Below, piece after piece: positions 16,209 to 30,909 of a DNA stretch of 64,000 bases. The stretch covers positions 434,001 to 498,000 of the forward strand of contig NZ_SAWZ01000002.1 of assembly GCF_004122095.1 (NCBI RefSeq), read 5' to 3'. Below the pieces are notes generated by a model that did not search any database, had not been told where the DNA came from, and was given only the letters and a program-made list of their open reading frames with translations. A program made the translations under genes and the position numbers. Positions within the stretch are counted from its first letter, which is position 1. Every line of letters starts with the position of its first letter. This DNA is from Pseudoxanthomonas composti. Its GTDB lineage: Bacteria; Pseudomonadota; Gammaproteobacteria; Xanthomonadales; Xanthomonadaceae.

Positions 16209-16236
16209 CTTGAAGCCCGGCATCACATCCCTATAT
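16209..16236 (+). promoter_or_regulatory. Sigma-32 (heat-shock) promoter of dnaK
   Basis: CTTGAAG, 13 bases, then CCCTATAT: one or two mismatches from the RpoH consensus, with ideal spacing, about 71 bases upstream of the dnaK start. The transcript would have a leader of roughly 65 bases. Confidence 0.72.
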
Positions 16237-16306
16237 CTGGACCATCGAGCCGGCCGACGGCCGGTTCATCCCGACAGACATTCGCTTTAGAGACGGAGCA
16301 AGCACC

Positions 16307-18229
<1,923 letters not shown>

Positions 18230-18230
18230 G

Positions 18231-18383
18231 GCGGGATTTGGGAGTTTGGATTGGGGAGTCGTTGGGCCTGGCCGCAACGACGCCCGGCTCCGGCTTCCAA
18301 TCCATTCACCGTGCAAAAGCGGAAGGGCTCAGGCTCTCCGCTTTTGCGTTGAACGAATCCCGACTATCGAATCCCCAGTCCCC
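18231..18383. repeat. Degenerate inverted repeat of GGGATT/GGGAGT units with a central hairpin, dnaK-dnaJ gap
   Basis: GGGATTTGGGAGTTTGGATTGGGGAGTC at the left (described as four repeated GGGA/GGGG-T units at 18233-18260) faces CGAATCCCGACTATCGAATCCCCAGTCCCC-type sequence at about 18354-18383. Between them GCAAAAGCGGA (18313-18323) and TCCGCTTTTGC (18337-18347) form a perfect 11-base stem. The layout is like the GGAACGA-unit repeats, with a different unit. It may act on the dnaK/dnaJ mRNA ratio. Confidence 0.5.
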
Positions 18384-18388
18384 GCCCT

Positions 18389-19522
18389 ATGAGCAAGCGC
18401 GATTACTACGAAGTCCTGGGCGTGTCCCGCAATGCCAGCGACGAAGAGCTGAAGAAGGCGTATCGCCGCTGTGCGATGAAGCATCACCCCGACCGCAATC
18501 CGGGCGATGCGGCGGCCGAGGCGGCCTTCAAGGAATGCAAGGAGGCCTACGAGGTCCTGTCCGACGGCGGCAAGCGTCGCATCTACGACCAGCATGGCCA
18601 TGCCGCGTTCGAGCACGGCATGGGCGGCGGCGGCCCGGGCGGCCCCGGCGGCCCGGACATGAGCGACATCTTCGGGGACATCTTCGGCAACATCTTCGGC
18701 GGTGGCGCCGGCGGTGGCCGTGCGGCGCGACGTGGCGCGGACATCGGCTACGTGATGGAGCTGGACCTGGAAGAGGCCGTGGCCGGTGCCGACAAGCGCA
18801 TCGAGATCCCGACCCTGGCCGAATGCTCGCCATGTCGCGGCAGCGGTTCGGAAGACGGCAAGGTCGAGACCTGCTCGACCTGCGGCGGCCGCGGCCAGGT
18901 GCGCATGCAGCGTGGCATCTTCACCATGCAGCAGGCCTGTCCGCACTGCGGCGGTCGCGGTCAGATCATCACCAATCCCTGCAGGACTTGCCGTGGCGCC
19001 GGTCGTGTGGAGGAAGAGAAGGTGCTGTCGGTCAAGATTCCCGCTGGCGTGGACAACGGCGACCGTATCCGCCTGTCCGGCGAAGGCGAGGCCGGCCCGG
19101 CCGGAACCCCGCCGGGCGACCTGTACGTGGAAGTGCGGGTGCGCGAGCACGAGATCTTCCAGCGCGATGGCGACGACCTGCATTGCGAGGTCCCGATCCG
19201 CATCTCGCAGGCCGCGCTGGGCGACACCATCCGCGTGCCGACCCTGAACGGCGAGGCGGAGATCCGCATTCCCTCGGAGACCCAGACCGGCAAGCTGTTC
19301 CGCCTGCGCGGCAAGGGCGTCAAGTCGGTGCGCAGCCGGAGCGAGGGCGATCTGTTCTGCAAGGTGCTGGTGGAAACTCCGGTCAACCTGACCCAGGAGC
19401 AGCGCGAGCTGCTGGAGAAGTTCGAGGCGACCTTCAGTGGCGAGGATGCTCGCAAGCATTCGCCCAAGTCGGCGACCTTCCTCGATGGGGTCAAGGGGTT
19501 CTGGGATCGCATGACCTCCTGA
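18389..19522 (+). CDS. dnaJ: Chaperone DnaJ (Hsp40)
   Basis: A 377-residue type I J protein. The J domain (residues 1-70) includes [20 protein letters not shown] and the HPD motif in [12 protein letters not shown] Gly-rich linker (about 75-115) follows, then four CxxCxGxG zinc repeats ([32 protein letters not shown]) and the C-terminal substrate-binding domain. It stimulates DnaK ATPase and delivers substrates. It ends the hrcA-grpE-dnaK-dnaJ cluster and is followed by an intrinsic terminator. Confidence 0.98.
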   Translation: MSKRDYYEVLGVSRNASDEELKKAYRRCAMKHHPDRNPGDAAAEAAFKECKEAYEVLSDGGKRRIYDQHGHAAFEHGMGGGGPGGPGGPDMSDIFGDIFGNIFGGGAGGGRAARRGADIGYVMELDLEEAVAGADKRIEIPTLAECSPCRGSGSEDGKVETCSTCGGRGQVRMQRGIFTMQQACPHCGGRGQIITNPCRTCRGAGRVEEEKVLSVKIPAGVDNGDRIRLSGEGEAGPAGTPPGDLYVEVRVREHEIFQRDGDDLHCEVPIRISQAALGDTIRVPTLNGEAEIRIPSETQTGKLFRLRGKGVKSVRSRSEGDLFCKVLVETPVNLTQEQRELLEKFEATFSGEDARKHSPKSATFLDGVKGFWDRMTS

Positions 19523-19546
19523 GCCGCTCGCACAGGGCATTGGATA

Positions 19547-19574
19547 AGGCGACCGGTGATCCGGTCGCCTTTTT
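19547..19574 (+). terminator. Rho-independent terminator after dnaJ
   Basis: AGGCGACCGG, loop TGAT, CCGGTCGCCT is a perfect 10-base stem followed by TTTTT, 25 bases after the dnaJ stop. The rest of the gap to tyrA (to 19820) holds nothing I recognise. Confidence 0.88.
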
Positions 19575-19820
19575 CATGCGCGCCCAGGCGTGCGCTTGGA
19601 GCGGGTGCGTCGGTGCGGCCTTCAAGACCAGGCCAGGACCTTCAGCTGCGGCAGCGCGTTGGAGCTGGATCGGCGGTGTTTCACGCGCGCCGAGTGCGCG
19701 GTGCGCCCGCGTAGGCAGGGCGCAGTTTCGGGCATCGAAGGGCATCGCCCGATGGGCTCGGGTCGCTGGCGGCAAGCACTGATGCCTACAATGCCGCCTG
19801 GATCAACTGACGTGACGTGC

Positions 19821-20936
19821 ATGCACAAGCCTTCGCCCGTGGTGGGCATCGTCGGCAGCCAGGGCGCTTACGGGCGCTGGTTGCATCGTTTCCTCACCGA
19901 GCGGATGGGTCTTGAGGTCATCGGCCGCGATCCGGCCGATCCGACATCGCCGAGCGAGGCCGAGCTGATCGCCGCCAGCGACGTGCTGATCTTCAGCGCG
20001 CCCATTCGCCTGACCGAAGGCCTGATCCGGGGCTACGTGGCCCAGGCCGCCGGTGCCGAGACCGGCAAGCTGTGGATGGACCTGACCTCGATCAAGTCCG
20101 GACCGGTGCGGGCACTGCTGGAGTCCAGCGCGGAAGTGGTCGGCCTGCATCCGATGACCGCGCCGCCCAAGTCGCCCACGCTCAAGGGCCGCGTCGCCGT
20201 GGTCTGCGAAGCCCGGTTGGAGACCTGGCGCGATTGGGTGGCCAGCCTGCTGGCCGCGCTGGAAGCCGAATGCGTGCGCACCACGCCGGAACACCATGAC
20301 CAGATCATGGCGCTGGTGCAGGCCATGGTGCATGCCACGCATCTGGCCCAGGCCGACGTGCTGCGCCAGTACGCCGACCGTGTCGGTGGGCTCCAGGCGC
20401 TGATGCCGTTTCGCTCGGCGTCCTTCGAGATGGATGGGGCGATCCTCTCGCGCATCCTGTCGATGAATCCGGCGATCTACGAGGACATTCAGTTCGGCAA
20501 TCCGCACGTGCCGGCGGTCCTGGATGCGCTGGTGTCCAGCCTGTCGGCCATGCGCGACACGGTCCAGCAGGGCGACGACGCAGCGCGTGCGCGTTTTCGC
20601 GATACGGTGCTGCTGGACAATCGCGCCTCGGTGGGGGAGGCGGCGCTGGCCGACGGCAACTACAAGTTCGAGCGCATCGGTTACCTGCTGGCCGACCTGG
20701 CCGAGACCCTGACCTTGAGCGTGCACCTGCCGCACGACCAACCCGGGTCGCTGCGGGCGCTGCTGCATGTGTTCGAGCAGCAAGGCGTCAGCATTGCCTC
20801 GTTGCATTCGCTGCGCACGCCTGCCGGCGAAGTGCATTTCCGCTTCGGATTCGACAGCCGGACCGATGCGCAGGCGCTGCGCGCGGCGGCCGAGGCGGTC
20901 GATGCTTCCGGCGTGGGTCGGGTGCTGCGCGATTAG
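19821..20936 (+). CDS. tyrA: Prephenate dehydrogenase with C-terminal ACT-like domain
   Basis: A 371-residue protein. The N-terminal nucleotide-binding fold reads VVGIVGSQGAYGRWLHRFL, followed by DVLIFSAPIRLTEGLI and the substrate segment GLHPMTAPPKSP, as in prephenate dehydrogenases. Residues about 285-370 look like an ACT domain (LTLSVHLPHDQPGSLRALLH), so feedback control by tyrosine or another amino acid is likely. It catalyses the oxidative step of tyrosine synthesis. No chorismate mutase domain is present. Start: ATG at 19821; in-frame ATGs slightly upstream are possible. Confidence 0.82.
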   Translation: MHKPSPVVGIVGSQGAYGRWLHRFLTERMGLEVIGRDPADPTSPSEAELIAASDVLIFSAPIRLTEGLIRGYVAQAAGAETGKLWMDLTSIKSGPVRALLESSAEVVGLHPMTAPPKSPTLKGRVAVVCEARLETWRDWVASLLAALEAECVRTTPEHHDQIMALVQAMVHATHLAQADVLRQYADRVGGLQALMPFRSASFEMDGAILSRILSMNPAIYEDIQFGNPHVPAVLDALVSSLSAMRDTVQQGDDAARARFRDTVLLDNRASVGEAALADGNYKFERIGYLLADLAETLTLSVHLPHDQPGSLRALLHVFEQQGVSIASLHSLRTPAGEVHFRFGFDSRTDAQALRAAAEAVDASGVGRVLRD

Positions 20937-20938
20937 TC

Positions 20939-21136
20939 CACACAGGGTGTGGATGATCAGTGGGATACGCCTGTGGACAAGCCGGCGTGAGACTTGGCTG
21001 GCAAGGCTTTCCGCTGGGTGGCGATTTTTTGTCCAGGCACCGGCATCACGGTTGTGAGCTGCGCCAGCGGGAACTCGCGGCTATTCACACGGCCTGTGGA
21101 TGACCGCTGGGATACCCCTGTGGACAACCCGCGCGC
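20939..21136. repeat. Two copies of a DnaA-box-like repeat
   Basis: Two 51-base copies (20939-20989 and 21086-21136) share CACA-GG-TGTGGATGA, TGGGATAC and CCTGTGGACAA. Each holds TGTGGATGA and TGTGGACAA, which are one mismatch from the complement of the DnaA box (TGTGGATAA), in the same orientation and about 25 bases apart. They lie in the 436-base gap between tyrA and the DUF1428 gene. The remainder of this gap (21137-21372) shows nothing I recognise apart from the ribosome-binding site of the next gene. Confidence 0.55.
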
Positions 21137-21372
21137 GGGCAGGCGCCGTCAGGGTTTGGCCGGGATTGGTGAGAATTTCGCCAGGCGCCCGGGCGCTCGC
21201 TGGATCCGGGTGCATGGGAATGTGGACCGCCGGTCGTTCGCCAGGCCCAACTTTTTTGATCGCCGGGCCGGCGCCGGTGTCGATCCGGGCCATGCTCACT
21301 CGTCGCAAAGGATGTGGCAGGGACGATGACCGTCCCCACTGCATTCCTATCTTCCGAGTCGAGGAGTCGCTC

Positions 21373-21732
21373 ATGTCCTACGTGGATGGATTCGTCATTG
21401 CCGTGCCCACCGCCAACAAGCAGAAGTTCATCGACCACGCCCGCGCCGGCGATGCGGTCTTCATGGATTACGGGGCGATCCGGGTCTACGAGTGCTGGGG
21501 CGACGACGTCCCGGAGGGCCAGCAGACCGATTTCCGGCGTGCCGTCCAGGCCACCGAGGATGAGACGGTGGTGTTCTCCTGGATCGAGTGGCCGGACAAG
21601 GCCACCCGCGATGCCGGCATGAAGAAGATGATGGAAGACCCTCGCCTGGATCCTGAGGTCAACCCGATGCCCTTCGACGGCAAGCGCATGATCTTCGGCG
21701 GCTTCGCACCGCTGGTGGTGCTGGAGAAGTAG
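21373..21732 (+). CDS. DUF1428 domain-containing protein
   Basis: A 119-residue protein beginning MSYVDGFVIAVPTANKQKFI, with YGAIRVYECWGDDVPEG, VVFSWIEWPDKATRDAG and MPFDGKRMIFGGF, all typical of DUF1428. The fold is a dimeric alpha/beta barrel of the ferredoxin-like type. The function is unknown. A good ribosome-binding site (GAGGAG) lies 7 bases before the ATG, while the frame upstream of it is not conserved-looking. It is convergent with actP. Confidence 0.9.
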   Translation: MSYVDGFVIAVPTANKQKFIDHARAGDAVFMDYGAIRVYECWGDDVPEGQQTDFRRAVQATEDETVVFSWIEWPDKATRDAGMKKMMEDPRLDPEVNPMPFDGKRMIFGGFAPLVVLEK

Positions 21733-21754
21733 CAGCCTGGGCGCTTTGGAAACG

Positions 21755-21782
21755 CGACAGCCCGGCAAGTGCCGGGCTGTCG
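21755..21782. terminator. Perfect hairpin between convergent genes
   Basis: CGACAGCCCGGC, loop AAGT, GCCGGGCTGTCG: a perfect 12-base stem between the stop codons of the DUF1428 gene and actP. There is no T tract, so termination would be weak or factor-assisted. Confidence 0.5.
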
Positions 21783-21804
21783 GGTCGAACGTGCAGGCCG
21801 ACCC

Positions 21805-23463
21805 TCAGTGCTCGGCGGCGGCGCTGATGCCGATGCCGGTCTGCGAGCGTACGAACTGCGGGCCGAAGCGTTCGCGCTCGGCGGCGCCGCGCGCGGAGGT
21901 GTCGGTGATCGAGAAGAACCAGATGCCGACGAAGGCGGCGATCATCGAGAACAGGGCCGGGTACTCATAGGGGTAAATCGGCTTGTCGTGTCCCAGGATC
22001 TGCACCCAGATGGTCGGGCCCAGGATCATCAGCACCACCGCCGTTCCCAGCCCCAGCCAGCCGCCCAGCATGGCGCCGCGGGTGGTGAGCTTGCTCCAGA
22101 ACATCGACAGGAACAGCACCGGAAAGTTGCAGCTGGCCGCGATGGAGAAGGCCAGGCCCACCATGAAGGCGATGTTCTGCTTCTCGAACACGATGCCAAG
22201 CCCGATGGCGACCACGCCCAGAATCACCGTGGTGATCTTGGAGACGCGGATCTCGTCCTTCTCGTTGGCCTTGCCGTGCTTGATCACGCTGGCGTAGAGG
22301 TCGTGCGAGACCGCCGAAGCGCCGGCCAGAGTCAGGCCGGCCACCACGGCCAGGATGGTAGCGAAGGCCACCGCCGAGATGAAGCCCAGGAAGATGCTGC
22401 CGCCGACCGCATCGGCCAGGTGGATGGCGGCCATGTTGTTGCCGCCCAGCAGCAGGCCGTCGGCATCCTTGAAGGCCGGGTTGGTGCTGACCAGCAGGAT
22501 CGCCCCGAAGCCGATGATGAAGGTCAGAACGTAGAAGTAGCCGATGAAGCCGGTGGCGTAGAAGACCGACTTGCGCGCTTCCTTGGCATCGCCCACGGTG
22601 AAGAAGCGCATCAGGATGTGGGGCAGGCCGGCGGTGCCGAACATCAGCGCCAGGCCCAGCGAGATCGCCGAGACCGGGTCGGAGACCAGCGCGCCGGGGG
22701 CCATGATCGCCCGGCCCTTGGCGTGGGCCTTGGCTGACTCGGTGAACAACGTCTCGAAGGAGAAGCCCGCGTGCTTCATCACCATGAAGGCCATGAAGCT
22801 GGCGCCGCCCAGCAGCAGCACCGCCTTGATGATCTGCACCCAGGTGGTGGCCAGCATGCCGCCAAACAGGACATACAGCACCATCAGGATGCCGACCAGC
22901 ACCACGGCCACGTGGTAGTTTAGGCCGAACAGCAGCTGGATCAGCTTGCCGGCACCGACCATCTGCGCGATCAGGTACAGCGCCACCACCACCAGCGCGC
23001 CGCTGGCCGAGAGCAGGCGGATCTGCCGCTGTCCCAGACGATAGGAGGCCACGTCGGCGAAGGTGTACTTGCCCAGGTTGCGCAGGCGTTCGGCGATCAG
23101 GAACAGGATCACCGGCCAACCGACCAGAAAGCCGATCGAATAGATCAGCCCGTCATAGCCGCTGGTGAACACCAGTGCGGAGATACCCAGGAACGAGGCC
23201 GCCGACATGAAGTCGCCCGCGATGGCCAGGCCGTTCTGGAAGCCGGTGATCTTGCCGCCGGCCGCGTAGTAGTCCGAGGCCGACTTGCTGCGGCGCGCGG
23301 CCCAGTAGGTGATGCCCAAAGTGAACAGCACGAAGGCCACGAACATGACGATGGCCGCCACGTTCAACGGCTGTTGCTTCACCTCGCCGGTGATGGCGTC
23401 GGCGGCGTAGGCGAGGGTGGGGAGCAGGCTGGCCAGCAGGACCAGCAACAGGCGCAGCTTCAT
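21805..23463 (-). CDS. actP: Cation/acetate symporter ActP (sodium:solute symporter family)
   Basis: A 552-residue integral membrane protein with an N-terminal signal-like segment ending LAYAADA. About 13 hydrophobic spans include the family segments [30 protein letters not shown] (residues about 66-95) and [26 protein letters not shown]. coli ActP takes up acetate and glycolate. Its start overlaps the stop of the upstream DUF485 gene by four bases (ATGA), the usual yjcH-actP arrangement, so the two are translationally coupled. It ends [15 protein letters not shown]. Confidence 0.93.
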   Translation of the reverse strand: MKLRLLLVLLASLLPTLAYAADAITGEVKQQPLNVAAIVMFVAFVLFTLGITYWAARRSKSASDYYAAGGKITGFQNGLAIAGDFMSAASFLGISALVFTSGYDGLIYSIGFLVGWPVILFLIAERLRNLGKYTFADVASYRLGQRQIRLLSASGALVVVALYLIAQMVGAGKLIQLLFGLNYHVAVVLVGILMVLYVLFGGMLATTWVQIIKAVLLLGGASFMAFMVMKHAGFSFETLFTESAKAHAKGRAIMAPGALVSDPVSAISLGLALMFGTAGLPHILMRFFTVGDAKEARKSVFYATGFIGYFYVLTFIIGFGAILLVSTNPAFKDADGLLLGGNNMAAIHLADAVGGSIFLGFISAVAFATILAVVAGLTLAGASAVSHDLYASVIKHGKANEKDEIRVSKITTVILGVVAIGLGIVFEKQNIAFMVGLAFSIAASCNFPVLFLSMFWSKLTTRGAMLGGWLGLGTAVVLMILGPTIWVQILGHDKPIYPYEYPALFSMIAAFVGIWFFSITDTSARGAAERERFGPQFVRSQTGIGISAAAEH

Positions 23464-23786
23464 GCCTCCAGCTCCTTCAACAGTTCGGCGGTCATGCGGT
23501 CGAACTCGCCATTAGCCCGCCAGACGTACACACCGGTCAGCACGAAGGCCGCCACGATGATGCCCACGCCCACCGGGATGCCCCAGGTGATGATGGTGCC
23601 GCTGCCGATGGGCGTTCCCAGCCATTGCGGCTCGAAGGCGATGGCCAGGATGAAGGCCAGGTAGATCGCCAGCATCAGCACCGACAGCGCCCAGGCAAAG
23701 CGCGAGCGCTTGCGCACGAGCTGCTGGAAACGGGGGCTTTGCTGGATCTTGCGATAGGTCAGGTCGTCCACTTTCAGTTCCTGCAT
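23460..23786 (-). CDS. yjcH: DUF485 membrane protein (YjcH-like)
   Basis: A 108-residue protein with two membrane spans (about residues 31-51 and 64-88) and charged ends. It is the constant small partner encoded before actP; in E. coli the operon is acs-yjcH-actP. No acs gene is nearby here. Its role in acetate uptake is not established. The ATG at 23786 is preceded in frame by a GTG that I consider unlikely. Confidence 0.88.
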   Translation of the reverse strand: MQELKVDDLTYRKIQQSPRFQQLVRKRSRFAWALSVLMLAIYLAFILAIAFEPQWLGTPIGSGTIITWGIPVGVGIIVAAFVLTGVYVWRANGEFDRMTAELLKELEA

Positions 23787-23875
23787 CACGACGTGGTGGC
23801 GGCAGCATGACGCACTGCCGCAAGCCTCTCCATGCGACCTTTGGCGCGAATTGGGCCGCGTTCTACAATGGTCGA

Positions 23876-25075
23876 ATGACCACCCACATCACCCTGTCCA
23901 AGCGCGCCCTCGCCCTGACCAGTTCGGCCATTCGCGAGATCCTCAAGGTCACCGAGCGCCCGGAGGTGGTCTCCTTCGCCGGCGGCCTGCCCTCGCCAGC
24001 GACCTTTCCGGTGGAGCGCATGCGCGAGGCCTCCAACAGGGTGCTGACCGATGCCCCGCACGCGGCCCTGCAGTACGGCCCGACCGAAGGCTTCCTGCCG
24101 CTGCGCGAGTGGGTCGCCGCGCACCTGACGCGCAATGGCGCCGAGGTCAGCCCGGGCCGGGTGCTGATCACCACCGGTTCCCAGCAGGGCCTGGACCTGT
24201 TGGGCAAGGCCCTGATCGACGAGGGCAGCAAGGTGCTGGTGGAAACGCCCAGCTATCTCGGCGCGCTGCAGGCGTTCTCGCTGTTCCAGCCCAACTTCGT
24301 GCCGATGGCCTCTGACGGGCAGGGCATCCAGACCGATGCGCTGGATGCGGACACCCTCGATGGCGCGCGCTTCATGTACTGCCTGCCGAATTTCCAGAAT
24401 CCCACCGGGCGCCGGCTGCCGCTGGAACGTCGCAAGGCGCTGGTTGAACGGGCCGCTGGCGCAGGGGTGCCGGTGGTGGAGGACGACCCGTACGGCGAGC
24501 TGTACTACAGCGGCGCGCCGCTGCCGAGCCTGCTGTCGTTCAATCCCGAGGGCGGCGTTTACATGGGCTCGTTCTCCAAGGTGCTGGCGCCGGGCCTGCG
24601 GCTGGGCTACGTGGTGGCGCCGGAGCCCTTGTTCGCCAAGCTGGTGCAGGCCAAGCAGGCCTCGGATCTGCACACGCCGTCCTTCAGCCAGCGCATGGTG
24701 CACGCGGTGATCCAGGACGGTTTCCTGGACCAGCACATCCCGGTGATCCGCGATCTCTACGCGCGCCAGTGCGCGCTGATGATGGCGGCGCTGGAAAAGC
24801 ACTTCCCCGCGGAGGCCAAGTGGGACCGCCCCGAAGGCGGCATGTTCATCTGGGTCACGCTGCCTGAAGGCATCGATACGGGCGAACTGCTGCTCAAGGC
24901 GATCGCGCAGAATGTGGCCTTCGTGCCCGGCGCGCCGTTCTTCGCCGGCAACCCGATGCGCAACACGCTGCGGCTGTCCTTCGTCACCGTGCCCGCCGAG
25001 AAGATCGATGCAGGCATGGAAGTGCTGGGCAACCTGGTCAAGGCCGAGATCGCGGCCCTGCAGGTGGCCGCATGA
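23876..25075 (+). CDS. PLP-dependent class I/II aminotransferase (2-aminoadipate/LysN-like)
   Basis: A 399-residue fold-type I aminotransferase. It shows VVSFAGGLPSPATFPVE, LQYGPTEGFLPLREWVA, YCLPNFQNPTGRRLPLERR, the EDDPYGELYY segment and the PLP lysine in GSFSKVLAPGLRLGY. This subgroup includes 2-aminoadipate and other aromatic or branched-chain transaminases related to the MocR C-terminal domain, so the exact substrate cannot be given. Its stop overlaps the dapB start (ATGA), which suggests a link with lysine or diaminopimelate metabolism, but this is inference. The ATG at 23876 gives the family start. Confidence 0.85.
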   Translation: MTTHITLSKRALALTSSAIREILKVTERPEVVSFAGGLPSPATFPVERMREASNRVLTDAPHAALQYGPTEGFLPLREWVAAHLTRNGAEVSPGRVLITTGSQQGLDLLGKALIDEGSKVLVETPSYLGALQAFSLFQPNFVPMASDGQGIQTDALDADTLDGARFMYCLPNFQNPTGRRLPLERRKALVERAAGAGVPVVEDDPYGELYYSGAPLPSLLSFNPEGGVYMGSFSKVLAPGLRLGYVVAPEPLFAKLVQAKQASDLHTPSFSQRMVHAVIQDGFLDQHIPVIRDLYARQCALMMAALEKHFPAEAKWDRPEGGMFIWVTLPEGIDTGELLLKAIAQNVAFVPGAPFFAGNPMRNTLRLSFVTVPAEKIDAGMEVLGNLVKAEIAALQVAA

Positions 25076-25797
25076 GCGCGGCAGATGGGGCGCCAACCCG
25101 GGTGCTGATCCACGGGGCCTCCGGTCGCATGGGCCAGGCCTTGCTCCGGCTCGCCTCGGAGCACCCCGGCCTGGCGATCGTCGGCGCGGTCACCGGTCGC
25201 ACCCCTGCCCAGCGCGTGGTCGGCAACGTGCCGTACTTCGGGGCCAAGGAGCTGGCCGCGGTGCCGGCCTTCGACGTGGCCATCGACTTCAGCCTGCCCG
25301 AAGGCTTCTCGCCGATGCTGGAGGTATGCCTGGCGCGCGGCAAACCCCTGGTGTCGGGCACCACTGGCCTGCACGAGAGCCAGCGCCAGGCCATGCAGCA
25401 GGCAGCACAGCGCATCCCCGTGCTGTGGGCCTCCAACTTCAGCCTGGGAGTGGCGGTGCTGGAAGACCTGGTGCAGCGCGCCTCGGCGCTGCTGTCGCAA
25501 TGGGAGTGCGACATCGTCGAATCGCACCACATCCACAAGAAAGATGCGCCCTCGGGCACCGCGCTCACGCTGGGGCAGGCGGCCGAGCATGGCGGGGCGC
25601 AGCCGCGCTATGCCAGTCTGCGCGCCGGCGATATCGTCGGTGAACACCTGGTGCAGTTCACCGGCATGGGCGAGCGCGTGGAGCTGGTCCATCGCGCCAC
25701 CAACCGCGACATCTTCGCCCGAGGCGCGCTGCATGCCGCGCGCCGCCTGGCCTCGCGCGCTCCGGGCCTGTACCGGGTCAAGGATCTGCTGGACTGA
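25072..25797 (+). CDS. dapB: 4-hydroxy-tetrahydrodipicolinate reductase
   Basis: A 241-residue enzyme of the diaminopimelate/lysine pathway. The nucleotide-binding motif is VLIHGASGRMGQAL, and the substrate site is IVESHHIHKKDAPSGTAL, which contains the catalytic His and Lys of DapB. It is shorter than E. coli DapB (273) but looks intact. The start overlaps the preceding aminotransferase gene by four bases. 221 bases separate it from carA. Confidence 0.95.
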   Translation: MSAADGAPTRVLIHGASGRMGQALLRLASEHPGLAIVGAVTGRTPAQRVVGNVPYFGAKELAAVPAFDVAIDFSLPEGFSPMLEVCLARGKPLVSGTTGLHESQRQAMQQAAQRIPVLWASNFSLGVAVLEDLVQRASALLSQWECDIVESHHIHKKDAPSGTALTLGQAAEHGGAQPRYASLRAGDIVGEHLVQFTGMGERVELVHRATNRDIFARGALHAARRLASRAPGLYRVKDLLD

Positions 25798-25866
25798 AGC
25801 GCGCCGGAATCGGCGTCACATGCGCCGCGGTACGGCGTCATCTGCCTGAATCGCCACAGGACAAGG

Positions 25867-25896
25867 CTGGCAGCCAGGCGCCTGAATCGCTACAAT
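25867..25896 (+). promoter_or_regulatory. Possible sigma-70 promoter of carAB
   Basis: CTGGCA (25867) and TACAAT (25891-25896) are spaced by 18 bases. The -10 box is strong, the -35 box weak. The leader to carA would be about 115 bases, enough for pyrimidine or arginine control, but no recognisable attenuator was seen. Confidence 0.35.
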
Positions 25897-26018
25897 TCTC
25901 GCCTGCCCGAACCTGATCGTCGGACCGGTCCCGCACCGCGTCCGCGCTTTGCTGCAACCTGGTTTCAGCCAGAACGCAGCGGTCGGAGTCCCTCCGAACT
26001 AGTTAAAGCGAGACTTCC

Positions 26019-27167
26019 GTGACCCAAGCAGCCATCCTCGTTCTCGAAGACGGAACCGTATTCGAAGGCGAATCGATCGGCGCCGCAGGCCTTTCCGTAG
26101 GCGAGGTGGTGTTCAATACCGCGATGACCGGCTACCAGGAGGTCCTCACCGACCCCTCTTACGCCCGCCAGATGGTCACGCTGACCTATCCGCACATCGG
26201 CAACACCGGGTGCACCGAGATCGATGACGAAGCCCGCAAGATCTGGTCCGCCGGGCTGATCGTGCGCGACGTGCCGCGTCGTCCCAGCAACTGGCGCAGC
26301 CAGGAGTCGCTGCCGGAATGGCTGGTCAAGCGCGGTGTGGTGGCCATCGCCGGCATCGACACCCGCAAGCTGACGCGCATCCTGCGCGAGAAAGGCGCGC
26401 AGAACGGTGCGCTGATGGCGGCCGCGCCCGGGGAAAAGCTCGATGTCGAGCAGGCTCTGGAGGCGGCGCGCAAGTTCCCTGGGCTGAAGGGCATGGACCT
26501 GGCCAAGGTGGTGAGCACCGAATCGAGCTACCGCTGGACCGAGGGCCAGCTGGACCTGGACCGCAACGCTTTCGTGGAAGCCGCGCCGAAGTACAAGGTG
26601 GTGGCCTACGACTACGGCGTGAAGCTCAACATCCTGCGCATGCTGGCCGAGCGCGGCTGCGATGTGACTGTGGTGCCGGCGCAGACGCCTGCCGCCGAGG
26701 TGCTGGCGATGCATCCCGATGGCGTGTTCCTGTCCAATGGCCCGGGCGACCCGGAGCCTTGCGACTACGCCATCGCCGCGATCAAGCAGTTCCTGGACAG
26801 GCAGATCCCGACCTTCGGCATCTGCCTGGGCCACCAGCTGCTGGCCCTGGCCAGCGGCGCCCGGACGGTGAAGATGGGCCATGGCCACCACGGCGCCAAC
26901 CACCCGGTGCAGGACCTGGACGGTGGCCGGGTGATGATCACCTCGCAGAACCACGGCTTCGCGGTCGATGAAGCCTCGCTGCCGGCCAACGTGCGCGTGA
27001 CCCACCGTTCGCTGTTCGACGGCACCAACCAGGGCATCGCCCTGACCGATGCGCCGGCGTTCTCCTTCCAGGGCCACCCGGAAGCCTCGCCTGGCCCGCA
27101 CGATGTCTCCCCCCTGTTCGACCGCTTCGTTGCGCTGATGTCGACCCAGAACGCCGAGAAGAACTGA
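26019..27167 (+). CDS. carA: Carbamoyl-phosphate synthase small subunit
   Basis: A 382-residue glutaminase subunit: [17 protein letters not shown] and [18 protein letters not shown] at the N-terminus, then the class I amidotransferase domain with the nucleophile in [12 protein letters not shown] and the His/Glu of [14 protein letters not shown]. It hydrolyses glutamine and channels ammonia to CarB for arginine and pyrimidine synthesis. Length matches E. coli CarA (382). carB starts one base after its stop. Confidence 0.98.
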   Translation: MTQAAILVLEDGTVFEGESIGAAGLSVGEVVFNTAMTGYQEVLTDPSYARQMVTLTYPHIGNTGCTEIDDEARKIWSAGLIVRDVPRRPSNWRSQESLPEWLVKRGVVAIAGIDTRKLTRILREKGAQNGALMAAAPGEKLDVEQALEAARKFPGLKGMDLAKVVSTESSYRWTEGQLDLDRNAFVEAAPKYKVVAYDYGVKLNILRMLAERGCDVTVVPAQTPAAEVLAMHPDGVFLSNGPGDPEPCDYAIAAIKQFLDRQIPTFGICLGHQLLALASGARTVKMGHGHHGANHPVQDLDGGRVMITSQNHGFAVDEASLPANVRVTHRSLFDGTNQGIALTDAPAFSFQGHPEASPGPHDVSPLFDRFVALMSTQNAEKN

Positions 27168-27168
27168 C

Positions 27169-30407
<3,239 letters not shown>

Positions 30408-30411
<4 letters not shown>

Positions 30412-30884
30412 GATCCCCCATCACCAAGACCGGCGCGCAGCGTCTGCGCGACGAGCTCGACCATCTGAAGTCGGTCAAGCGCCCGCAGGTGATCGCCGAC
30501 ATCGCCGAGGCGCGTGCCCACGGCGATTTGAAGGAAAACGCCGAGTACCACGCCGCCCGCGAGCAGCAGGGCTTCATCGAGGGTCGCATCAACCAGCTGG
30601 AAGCCGAGCTGTCCACCGCCGAGGTGATCGACGTGGCTGCGCTGAACGCCGGCTCGCGCGTGGTGTTCGGCGCCACCGTGGTGCTGGCCGACGTCGATAC
30701 CGACGAGGAGAAGAAGTACCAGATCGTCGGCGACCTGGAGGCGGACATCAAGCAGTCGCTGATCGCCATTTCCTCGCCGATCGCGCGCGCCCTGATCGGC
30801 AAGAACGAAGGCGACACGGTGACCATCCAGGCCCCCGCCGGCGAGCACGACTACGAGATCGTCAGCGTCGCCTACCACGGCTGA
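30408..30884 (+). CDS. greA: Transcription elongation factor GreA
   Basis: A 158-residue protein. The N-terminal coiled coil includes [38 protein letters not shown], described here by its parts [13 protein letters not shown] (the tip with the acidic residues that enter the polymerase channel). The C-terminal FKBP-like domain ends [19 protein letters not shown]. It rescues backtracked RNA polymerase. The ATG overlaps the carB stop by four bases, giving a carA-carB-greA unit. Confidence 0.97.
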
Positions 30885-30909
30885 TGCAGTTCCGGACGCG
30901 GCGGTCCGC

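Noticed and set aside
21084-21136. Chromosomal origin near the DnaA-like repeats
   Set aside because: There is no dnaA, dnaN, gidA or AT-rich unwinding region nearby, and all boxes are imperfect.
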